Of a DNA stretch of 64,000 nucleotides, positions 10,817 through 50,325 are shown one piece after another (within the stretch, counting starts at the first letter, position 1; every line of letters starts with the position of its first letter). The notes beneath the pieces are model-generated. The model had not been told where the DNA came from. It did not search any database and worked only from the letters and a program-made list of their open reading frames with translations. The stretch covers positions 5,606,298 through 5,670,297 of the forward strand of contig NC_085104.1 of assembly GCF_963422355.1 (NCBI RefSeq). Reading direction: 5' to 3'. The DNA comes from Corticium candelabrum. Its lineage: Eukaryota; Porifera; Homoscleromorpha; Homosclerophorida; Plakinidae. The translations under genes and the position numbers were made by a program.

Positions 10817-12720
10817 TTGTTTTTTTCAGTTGTCAGTTCGTGGGTAATGACTGGATGGCCAAAATCGTTGTCAAATATCGTTTATGCAGACAGGGAGAAC
10901 TTCAAAGCATACTGGTACAGACAAAATGAACTCTCAGTACATGACGGATGCGTAATGTGGAGTCACCGTGCAGTAGTCTCCCTACGAACGAGGACAAAAG
11001 TGCTAGACACAGTGCACGAGGGCCAGCCCGGCATTTGTAAAGCGAAGGCCCTAGCAAGAGGGTATGTGTGGTGGTCGAAGATAGATGCTGATTTGGAACG
11101 AGTAGTGAAATCATGTGGTCGGTGTCGGGAACACGGGAGGATGCCTTCGGTGGCTCCATTACATCCGTGGGAGTGGCCAAACCGGCCGTGGTCGCGATTA
11201 CAAGTGGACTACGCGGGTCCGATTATGGCAAGAATGTTGTTGGTCATAGTTGACGCTAACCTCGTACCAGACCCTCTCGAGCCGTCGTGCCCGGTTCCCG
11301 TATAACACGACAACGCCGGAGGGGGTCTGGGATCATACCGCCTACTTTCTTCACCTAGTATCACCCCACGTCACCAATGTCAACACTCTCGTGCTCTTAG
11401 TTAATTATGAAGCTATCCTTCCATCAAAGTTATGCTAGCTGTGATATCCAATTGCATACATTCACTGTTTACATTTCGTTCCTGCACAGCTGCATGAGAA
11501 TAGACCCACCTTGCCGCATGGAGATTCATTCACAGAGGGAGCTCGATCCTGAGTTCGATTTACGTTATCTGAAGCTGTGATGTCCAATGTGATTCGATCA
11601 GCAGTCTAGGTAGCTTGGAATAGGGATGCACTAGGTGCAGCTCTATTACTGTGCTAGGCTACGGGAACAATACAAATCGGGAAGCTCGAGTACGATTCGG
11701 GAACATTTGGTGCCTGGCAGAGCGTGCTGTCAGACACGGTGTTGACTTCCGCTCTAGAGTCTCTTGGAGAGGAAGTCCTCTTTCCCAGAGAGGTTGGCAA
11801 ATACGTAGAGCTTGCATAGAGACAGGATACCAACACTGAAAGGAAACAAGTAGAGTACGAATGGAAGGTCAAGTCTGTTGCAAGACATTCCGTGTGACAC
11901 ATAAGAATAACTATTAGACTAATTGTATTAGTAGCCTGAGGCTTGGTGACATACGAGCTAGTTTGATCATTTAATAGTATAAACGGTAGGCCGTATGATT
12001 CCAGACCCTCTCAGGCGTTGTCGTGTTATACGGGAACCGGGCACGACGGCGCGAGAGGGTCTGGTACGAGGCTAGTTGACGCGTTTTCAAAATGATTAGT
12101 GGTACACACCGTGTCATTAGCTACGTCACGGGCAACAATTGAGAGTATCCGAGCATCCATTGCAACTCACGGTATACCGGACATCATAGTATCCGCTAAT
12201 GGCTCTTGTTTCACAAGTCAAGAATTTGAGTTCTTTTGCAGATCCAATGGTATCACACACATCAACTCAGCGCCCTATCACCCCGCTTCAAACGGGCTTG
12301 CTGAACGGATGGTACAAACGTCGAAACAAGGTTTGGAAATAAGATGCATGGAAGTAAGAACGTTTCAGGAAAAATTACGAGTGCTGGCGGACAGCAATGG
12401 CACACCGGAGGACAAACAACCAGTTACGAAGGAGATGTTGGTAAGCCCACGGCACACGCGCAAGAGAAACAAAAAGAGACCCATCGACAAACAGAAGAGC
12501 AGAGGGGAGATTTTCAAGGAAAGGAGGACGAACAAGTTTCGGCACAGACGCCGGTACAAACAGACAACCAGACAGAGAAGGGGAATTCCTCAAAAGGGAG
12601 ACAACGAATCGGCTCAGACCAGAGGATACTATTAGAACGGAAGAGAGGGAACCCCAAATGACGGAATTTCGGAGGTCGCAACGAGTGAGGAAGGCACCGA
12701 AGCGACTAGATTTATAAGTA
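10817..12720 (+). pseudogene. gypsy B integrase, interrupted and active-site mutated
   Basis: The HHCC zinc-binding segment is at 10990-11140 (H-E-G-Q-P-G then K-S-C-G-R-C). The core starts at about 11190 with the first Asp in LQVDYAGP. The core is then split by the 818-bp insertion (11257-12074). It continues at 12083 with the second catalytic block, which reads VSANGS where the family has D, and the Glu block with S-N-G-L-A-E-R. A basic, low-complexity tail ends near 12715. Confidence 0.78.
11257..12074. mobile_element. 818-bp non-autonomous DNA transposon with 80-bp TIRs
   Basis: Ends 11257-11336 and 11995-12074 are near-perfect inverted repeats (TARCCTCGTACCAGACCC...). Both sides are flanked by GTTGACGC (11249-11256 and 12075-12082), an 8-bp duplication. 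Each 80-bp end is itself partly palindromic (CCAGACCCTCTC against GAGGGGGTCTGG). The inner 650 bp has no credible ORF. An 8-bp duplication fits hAT, P or Merlin types; the termini do not settle which. Confidence 0.85.
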
Positions 12721-12775
12721 GTTAACAATATGACTGTAATTTTTATTTGTCTTGTTGCGTTATTTTGTTGTTGTT

Positions 12776-12792
12776 GAGGAGAGGGTAAGGAA
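12776..12792 (+). promoter_or_regulatory. gypsy B polypurine tract
   Basis: A purine-rich run (GAGGAGAGGGTAAGGAA) immediately precedes the 3' LTR, the expected plus-strand priming site. Confidence 0.7.
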
Positions 12793-12886
12793 TGTGGTAG
12801 TACAGGACTCGGGCTTAGTTCGGGGAACCCGAGTAAGAGAGTGTGAGCGGGAACAGTAGTTCTATCCAAATATAGAAGATATCACA
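12793..12886 (+). repeat. gypsy B 3' LTR (94 bp)
   Basis: Starts TGTGGTAGTAC and ends ATATCACA; homologous to 9316-9410. Confidence 0.88.
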
Positions 12887-12891
12887 CAATC

Positions 12892-14690
12892 GTTAGTGCA
12901 TTCAGAATCGCCGCTTAGCTAACTATAACTGTACGGTGATATTCTTAGTTATCAATTGCTCTCTTACATGCACAGTTGTGACGAGCACATGACCAGCAAA
13001 CCATTTGACAAAACGCGTGTCCTATGGTCAACACATCAGATAGCGATACGTTACCTCTTCCGTTCGTCGCCACCCTTGTGGCTAGGTACTCTCAGACCCG
13101 TCTCGTTGAGGTTTACATTGGGATTTGCTTCCCCAGCAAGGAAAACGAAGGTCAGGGAAATGTGTTGTCTGATGCGAGCATAGCCTAGTTTTGGGTGAGT
13201 GATTCGTTAGTTTGTCCAGCTAATATGATTAGCTATGCATATCATTGTGATGCATATGCGTAAATCTTCGTCCTCAAAAGGCTACAGTACCAGTAGCTGA
13301 AAGCACACTATATCTGATAGGGCTCCAGATCTCTTAAGCAACCGCTCACGTCATTCTCCGCCCTCTAGCAGTAAATATATAATTTAATAGTGAGTCCTAC
13401 TATGACCACCACAAACTCGTTCCAAATTCAGGTTGTCATTTCCATGGTAATGAGGTAAATTGTGGCCCCATGCTGAAATATTGTGGCCACAAGGAATGAT
13501 AACTAATGACATTATACACTGGACGACAAGGTTTCAGATTTTTGCAGAAGAAAATTGACAAAAGATGTGTACCTTATTGATTTCAACACAATTTACATAC
13601 TCATTTGATGAACCGATTGATCATGTAACCATTAGGACTGTGGAAGACTCCAGCAAAGGTGGTGTTGGTTCTTTAATTAATTAATTTATTGTTGCTTCAC
13701 ACATTTAAACATAAAAACAACAAAAGAATTTGTAGCAACATAGTGACATACCAAGGAGATGTATTTGGGTATATTTATTCAGCAGTTCTTTCTATATCAC
13801 AGTACAATATGTTTAATTAATACCATATCAATTACTTCTCCCCTAGCAACGCTGCAAATCGTTTTGATCCTCTCTAACAGGTGGCTGCAAAAAGCTATAT
13901 CCAGCCAGGTTTTCAGATAACTTACTTGATCTCCCTCCAAGGCAGTCTCTCCTATGTCATTTGCCCCTCCTTAGCACACATTGTCTCACACAAGTTAAAT
14001 CTTGCAATTCCTAATGTGGAACACGTTTGTTGTCGTCATAAGAACAGTCATGCAGGTACGACACCATGCAGCATTGACTTTACTATTGCAAGCTCCTTCG
14101 TTGTTAATATTGCTGTGACAGCAGCTTAGTTGTGACTCACGCGTGACGTGACTCTAATCCTGTTTCAGTAATTGGGCAGTTCACTGCATGTGGCAATATA
14201 TATTATGATTTTACCAAGTTGTGTGACTACTGCTCTGTATCGTAATGTAAATTGCATGGATAGTTAACCTTCTGTAAAAGCATGATTTACAAACTCTGAT
14301 TGCAAAAGAAGAGTGAAGTCCTTGTGTGGACTGGCACGTATGTACATTTCATTAGCTGACCAGGTGTAACAATGCCAATGTTGGATGATCTACCTGCTCC
14401 TTCTGATTACCTACTCCTGCCAATTATGTGATTAGCATCATCTAGGCTATAGTTAACGTTTTCTTTACTGATGAGGAATACAACAGTGTGTTCCTCAAGA
14501 AAATGCAGACTGGAACTGTCACTAACATTTCAGGATGTCAGGCTGGTGGGCAGACAGGTAGACTGACAGAAAGCTAGGCAGGCATGTAGTATGGGATACG
14601 GATGAATAGAAGATGGGCATACATACAAACAGACAGACCAAAGGAAATGTGATATCCATTTTAGTTATTGGTTGTTTTATTCCCTCTTAG
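12892..14690. other. AT-rich region without recognised gene
   Basis: Short open frames (12956-13183, 13881-14129) have no recognisable domain. It may include the missing 5' exon(s) of the transporter remnant that starts at 14691, but I could not identify them. Confidence 0.5.
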
Positions 14691-15819
14691 TCTCTCATCA
14701 ATATTGGTGCTATAATTGGTAACCTAGTTGGTGGTTGGGGTGCAGAAAGATTGGACATAAAAGTAAGCATCATGCTTTCTAGCCAGCTATTCACATTGGG
14801 ATGACTACCTATCGTCATGCCGTCGTCATTCAGTCGACAAGATCAATCCCAAATCCCACATTCTTGCTCCTCTCTGCATAGGTAGAATACTGGCAAGCAT
14901 GGGTCTAGGGATTGTGTCAGTGACAGTACCCATAACTTAATATGACCTGCAGTATCTCTCATGCAGTAGGTGACGATTTCATGTCTTTGTAGATTTATAT
15001 TGCTGAAGTATCAACAGTTTCCTACAGGGGTTTCCCTGGAACGTTAAATCAAGTGGCAGTTGCTCTTGGAATTCTTATTGCATACTTGTTGGGTGTCTGG
15101 ATCAAGCCATACTATATATACTGGCTTGCTGTTGTAGCTATGTGTATAGTGGCTGCACTGGCTGTTTTGATGTTCTTTATGCCTGAAACACCAAGGTGGC
15201 TGCTCATAGACGGTCAGCAAATGAAATCTCTTGCAGCTCTCACATGGTTAAAGGAGATAATGCAACACTGCAAATGAACTCAGTGAGAGTGAAGGAAGCT
15301 TACAAGAGCGGGAAACATTCCCATGCTCTGAGCTTCGCAGACCAACTTTGTACAAGCCACTTTTCATATGTGTTATGATGATGTTCTTCCAGCAGTTTTC
15401 TGGCATCAAGTCTGTCATGTTGTTTGCTAGAGTTATCACCAATTAATATGACACATCCATCACATTCTTTAAAGATTTATGAACCAACAATGATTGGTGG
15501 CATATAGCTTGTCTTAATTACAGGACTTTTAATGGACAAATTTGGTCAGTGGGTGTTACTCATTACATCTGGGTCTCTAATGAGTATCAGTGCAATTGGA
15601 ATAGGTGTTTACTTCCAGATCAACTCGGATCTCAATGATCCAGACACGATTCCTGCACATTACCACATTTCTGTACTTTGGTCGTCCCTTCTTTGTCTTA
15701 TGGTTTCCATCACCGGTTTTTCTCTTGGTTTGGGTGCTATACCATGACTCATCATGTCAAAGATTCTTTCAACACATGCTTGAGGAACAGCTGGAGGAAT
15801 AGTGGCTTCCATCACGTGG

Positions 15820-15874
<55 letters not shown>

Positions 15875-16071
15875 TTGTTGTCACTTATCTGTTTCATTAC
15901 TTTACAAACACCATGAAGTACTATAGAACGTTCTGGTTTTATTGGACAGCGTCACTCATGGCTGTGTGTTTTGACATTTTTGTTGTGCTTGAGACAAGAG
16001 GGAATTAAATCATTGGAAGAGATAGAACAGTACTTTGATCCCAAACAGATACACAAAAGGCATTGACTTAG
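14691..16071 (+). pseudogene. GLUT8-like (SLC2A family) sugar transporter pseudogene
   Basis: Pieces in order match a facilitative sugar transporter of the SLC2A6/8 type. They are GAIIGNLVGGWGAERL (14706-14753), GRILASMGLGIVSVTVP (14882 on), YRGFPGTLNQVAVALGILIAYLLG with MPETPRWLL (14997-15277), FFQQFSGIKSVMLFA (about 15390), MDKFG and GFSLGLGAIP (15532-15747), and ETRG...LEEIEQYF (about 15990-16040). Introns are visible upstream (AG acceptors at 14690 and 14996). Defects are TGA where Trp is expected near 14806 and 15746, another TGA near 15780, frameshifts near 15270 and 16005, and an (ATC)n expansion inside a coding segment. N-terminal exons were not found. Confidence 0.78.
15819..15873. 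repeat. (ATC)n trinucleotide microsatellite
   Basis: About 18 uninterrupted ATC units. They lie inside the transporter remnant between the segments encoding IVASIT and VVTYLF, where the family has only a few residues. Confidence 0.9.
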
Positions 16072-16419
16072 TTGTGTGTATGCCCTCATTTCCACTGTTA
16101 ATTGCTACTTTATGTGGTAATCAATTATCATGTGAGTTGGGTTTGTTCACAGCTATTTCATATTTGTAAATCGATTTTACTCCAGGTCAGGCCAGAGGCA
16201 TTGCGTTAATTAAACTAAATTATATATTAACTAGAAGCCATCTACAATGGCTTTGTACAACCTACATGCCAACCGTAAAGTGTGCTCTCTAGGTTAAATT
16301 CCGGGGTGACAATGTCGGTGTCAGTTTAAAATTTGTGATAATCTCAGAGTTTACTACTGAGTGCCCATTTTCAAACTCATCTGAGATTTTGGCAAGATCT
16401 TCATATTCTAAAATTTTCA

Positions 16420-16490
16420 TATTGATATGTTAATTAAGCCGTTCAAGAGATATCACGTTTACAGACAGACACATAGACAGACAGACAAAC
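16420..16490. repeat. Short dispersed repeat, copy 1, with (ACAG)n tail
   Basis: Shares CATATTGATATGTTAATTAA, CAAGAGATAT and a GTTTACAGACAGACAC-type tail with 20246-20312. It ends in ACAGACAGACAAAC. Probably the 3' end of a retroposon. Confidence 0.5.
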
Positions 16491-16743
16491 ATCTCCAAAC
16501 ATTACAACTTTGCTCCGCTGCACTACACGGGCTGGTTTGCTCGGTTTCACTACACGGGCTGCTGAAGTTTGTACAATCAGTAGGCGTCCAAGCTAATGTT
16601 TGTGTAATTTGTGTACAGCCATTCTAATTATCTCTATAAAGTACATATACACTAACTACATACAAAACGAATAGATGTCACTAACCTTTTACGTGCTAAT
16701 AACCCTGATGTAGACGGTAGACCTACCATGTACAACAACATTA

Positions 16744-46137
<29,394 letters not shown>

Positions 46138-46390
46138 AACTATAGAGAAACGAAAAAGTATTGTGAAGAATTTATGACAAAGACCGTAGGGTTCAGAGCT
46201 GTGGGTTGGAGCCCTCGGATTCCCTAACATCGGCCGTAAAGCCTCGCGTAGGCAGACCCTTTCATCGCGTCATGCATTTTGGGGGGGGAGCGATGCACAT
46301 ATGAACACTATTTTTAGTACACTGTACTACATTGGTTGTACTAATTATTAGTACAACGGAGGCAACGGTCCACACACCGAAACCGGTCGA
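46138..46390. promoter_or_regulatory. Shared 5' region of two divergent genes
   Basis: The 253 bp between the start codons of EXOC2 (minus) and the SLC18B1-like gene (plus) must contain both 5' UTRs and probably a bidirectional promoter. It contains a G9 run and a repeated TAGTACA/TTAGTACAA motif. No TATA box at a fitting distance is obvious. Confidence 0.45.
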
Positions 46391-47693
46391 ATGGCAGAAG
46401 CTAAAAGTGACGATGAGCTATCTTTGCATGTGCCAAGGCTGCGGTTTTTCGTCACAGTGGCCGTGATCATCATCTCCACTTTCTTCAGCTACGTTTGCAT
46501 CTTTCTGCTTACTTCTTTCTATCCGACAGTAGCAGCAGCAAAAAAGGCTCGAAGGCAGACACAGAGGTAGGAATAGTTATAGGTATCATACAGCTATCAG
46601 GTCTAGTCGGTTCTCTCTTTGTTGGCTCGTACGGAAACCGAATTGGCCCAAGATTCCTGCTTATTTCTGGTCCCTTCTTGGTGGCCGGATGTACTCTACT
46701 GTTTGGCTTCGTTGACAGAATTGGAGACTGGGCGACGTTCATCGCTCTCAGTGCTCTCATCCGATTTGTTATGGGTTTCGGAGAAGCTGCGTTTGATACG
46801 ATTTCACTGGCTCTGTTTTGACAATGTTCTCAAACAAGTCTACTGCTTGGGCTCTCATAGAACAAGCTGCAGGATTGGGGTTTCTTGCTGGACCGCCAAT
46901 TGGAGGTGTTCTGTTTTCACACGGCAATTTCTTATTGCCGTTTTTGGTGACTGCGGTCGCTTTGTCAGTCTGCACTCTGTTTCTTTCTTGTGTGAGAAGC
47001 AACGGAAATTCTGGGGGTGATGGAGAAGATAATACTAGATCAACTGTATCAAAATGACCCTTACTGAAAGTTCCATTAGTTGTAGCAATATGTTTGGCTG
47101 TCTTTGTTGCTGGCTTGTGCTTGGCTGTAATAAATACGTCTCTGGCTGTTTATCTTGATCATGAATTCAAGTGGGGTTCGACTCACATTGGTCTTGTGTT
47201 TCTTATTCTTGGGGGGGGGGGTGTATGCAGTGTCTACTCTTCTTGTTGGGATTATTGGAAATCGAATGAAACCAATCATAATGCAATTGGTTGGTCTCTT
47301 CTTTCTCAGCTGTGGATTGACATTTGTTGGCCCATCTTTTCTCTTTTCTTTTTTATCTCCCCGTCCGTGGTTTGTGTATGCATCGATAATTGTGATAGGG
47401 GTCTCATTTGCGTTAGTCTGGACAACTGCAGCTTCAATTATTATTAGTTGTGCTGTCAATCGAGGATATAAATCTGACATGTCTCTGAATGGATGGGTGT
47501 CTGGAATATGTTTGGGAACTACATTTTTGTCTGGTGCTGTTGGGTCACCTGCAGGAGGAGCACTGACTGCTGCTTTCAGCTTTCGTCACTTTCCTCAATT
47601 CTGGGTTTGGCGTCAATTTTACAGTGTTGTGTGTCAGCAATTATTGTATTGACAGAGTGGTGCTGGCGAGTTGCAGACTGATTTAGTTGATTC
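46391..47693 (+). pseudogene. SLC18B1-like MFS transporter, intronless, frame disrupted
   Basis: Homologous throughout to vesicular polyamine transporter SLC18B1 (12-TM MFS). ATG at 46391 starts TM1 (FVTVAVIIISTFFSYVCIF...FYP), then LVGSLFVGSYGNRIGPRFL, WALIEQAAGLGFLAGPPIGG, VYLDHEFKWGSTHIGLVFL, and a C-terminal half to about 47690. There are no introns. Reading needs frame changes at an A6 run (46540-46545), a T4 run (46816-46819), a G11 run (47211-47221) and near 47597, plus an in-frame TGA (47055-47057) where Trp is likely. Either a decayed or retrocopied gene, or a real gene damaged by homopolymer errors in the assembly. It lies head to head with EXOC2. Confidence 0.75.
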
Positions 47694-47699
47694 TTGTTG

Positions 47700-50325
47700 A
47701 TTTAATGAGCTGTCGTAGCAAAGAATGATCAGTTGAATAGTATACACACTGTCACAACAGAATTTTGAACGTAACTTAGAAGCCTTTTGAAGGCGTGGAG
47801 TGGGTTTAATAGATATTAATTATAAACTGTGCAGTGACAAAGTTGGTCCAAACAATATTTGAAGATTTAGTTTGGTTAATTATGGTAGTGGTTTTTGGAA
47901 ATTAATTAAGGTATGAAGAACTGACAGTTTGATATACATATTATTGTACGGTTATGTTACTGAAAAAATAAGGTAATAAAGTAAATACATTTTGATGGAG
48001 AGATAATATGCGAAGTTTAATTAACGATAACTTTTATATCTAGTTAAATTAGCTAGAGACGGTCATGCACACAAATGTCCTGTGACATAATTGGAGGAGC
48101 CGTGTATAAGGAAATTACTGATGAGTTAGATTTAGGTGTTATTGTTCAAATTTTTGTTTTACCAGATGATTCAAGAAAAAGACATTTTGGATTAAACGGT
48201 TTTTTATTGCAGTTTGAGATCGCTGGTTAAGTTGAGAAAGTGTCTCCAAGCATGATGAGCCTAGTATAGTTATAAAGTTCAAGACAGTATACCATATCGC
48301 TAAAAAGATATAGTCTATATCTGAACCTACTGTTTCAATGTTATATACACAATATATATCCGTACGTAGATTCGTTTAAGAGGTATTTGTTCGTGCTTAA
48401 TTTGCTAATGTTCCGGGTTTCATGGCTTGCCCCCCCCCCAACTTGCAAGACGCTCCGCCGCCGCTGAACATATAGATATCAAGATGGATTTCCAACAGTC
48501 TGCACACTAGAACTGATCATAGAGCAGTTTGATTCATCTTTACCATTTGTGATTGCAGCACGACAAACTAAGTGGAGAGACTGTCAACAAAGGTCGTGCA
48601 CGCTTTTAATTAACTTGCTGGTTGGATTCGGAATGGAACTCTTGCTTTGCATGACGTTCTGATCGAAGACAATCCGGTGCCTAGCTATAGTGGTACGTAT
48701 ACCATGCACAATCAATAGAGATGAAACCATTTTGAGTGAAATAAACGGCCCCGGGGCTTCTTGGAACAGTTAGTTTGCTTCGTATACGTTTAATTAACGA
48801 TGTAGGTTCAGCAAGTCAAGACGAGTTGCTAACCCATGCGGGAGTATGTTAGAGTTCCTAGCTGATTCGGTGACTGAATCAGTGATGTTTTAAGCCGCCA
48901 GCAGTTGGCCGTTATAAATGTCTTTGTTTATAGCGTTTTTGAACAAAGATCTGGCGACGAAATAAGCGGTCTCCGGCCATTCTAATGTATTATATAATGG
49001 GTCAAAAACCAGGTGCATGCATGCATGGCCTAGCACAGGACCGCAATATAGTCAGTTAATTATATCCGTGCAATATTATCGCATCTGTAGAAACCTTGCT
49101 GCGCATGCAGCCTTTGGCGTTTTCTTTGGCTGCATGTATGGTTATGTCATCTTTCGGACGTGTCGGTATCCTCTGAAAAAGCTGACTGCATGCAATCGGT
49201 GAAAGATTGCACGGTGCTGCGGCCACGGTGCTGCGGCCACGGTGCAGTAGACGAGCCACGAGCTATCGTCGAATCTGCTTGTTCTCACGGTATAGCAAGC
49301 AGATTTATTGAGACATCTGACGCGGTAAGTATACATCGGAAAAATTAGGACAGAGAACTCAGAATTAAAGATGCATGCAACACGGCCGGCACGATACGCA
49401 AAAAGATGGTGTGCCGGAAAACACCATGACACCCAATACTCTTTAGGATCTGCCGTCCAAGTCAACAACGAAATGGAACAGTTTCAGAACTTGCCATCCA
49501 GTTCTAGAATCAGAACTTGTCGTCCAGTTCTACAACTGCTTGGGTAGCGGTTCAAAATCTGTATTTAGCTGATTAAACGAAACAATTGTAGTTAGAGGTA
49601 TACGGTTTGATATTGTTGTAAGTACCGTATTTCTTTGAATTAACGCCGCGGCGTTTATTTGCTAATATACTCTTAGAGCTGTGCCGTTTAACGGGAGCCG
49701 CGTTTATTCATTTAGTTGTTACGGTAATAGAGAATTTGTTTATGTGTAAGTTGAATCTGAGGTACATATGACACTGTCACATGTAGGTAGGTATGCGTAT
49801 ACCGAAATACGAAAGGGTCTCTGGCAGGATAATCTAGCTAATTGTTTTGTAGGTGCAAGTATACGTCCCAACTCTGCCTAGGTCTGTGTCACGTTTGTAA
49901 CATTGAGTTGCTCACGTGGTACAACTGTGGGGAACGCCTTCAGAAAATTCCAAGGTGTTTACCAAATCAATGGAACGTGAATCACCATCATTTAGTCAAC
50001 GGCTTAAACAGGCAAGTCTACAATTAATTAGGCTTTAGCTAATCGGCACCATTAGCAATTAAATATGCCGTTCTCTAGCTGCATGCTCCGTTTGAGCATA
50101 GTGATTGCTGTCTAGACAAAGTCTCTAATTTCTAGTGTGCATGGCCCAAACATTTACAGTAAGTTGCATGGGACTGGTTGTCTGTACCGGCTTGTTGGGT
50201 AATCAGAGACAAAAATGAACTGGGTAACGCCCACAAGTTTTCTTCATGAAGAAGCTCGAAGAAAGGTCGCCCTCACGACACTGAAATATCTCTATTAATT
50301 TATTTCACAACTGCACCAGCTTGCA
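47700..50325. other. Intergenic AT-rich region
   Basis: No recognised gene. A doubled GGTGCTGCGGCCAC unit lies at about 49212-49245. ORFs up to 108 codons (49142-49468, minus) have no recognisable domain. Confidence 0.5.

Larger units (their letters stand above)
9311..12891 (+). mobile_element. Ty3/gypsy LTR retrotransposon B (gag/protease deleted)
   Basis: LTRs at 9316-9410 and 12793-12886, flanked by a perfect 5-bp duplication CAATC (9311-9315 and 12887-12891). A primer site follows the 5' LTR and a polypurine tract precedes the 3' LTR. Between them lie only RT, RNase H and integrase. Translation of RT begins within 20 bp of the primer site, so gag and protease were deleted. Several frameshifts and an 818-bp insertion in the integrase make it non-autonomous or dead. 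Confidence 0.9.

Noticed and set aside
49212..49245. GC-rich doubled motif as a tRNA or structured RNA
   Set aside because: It is only a short tandem duplication. No cloverleaf or internal promoter boxes can be drawn.
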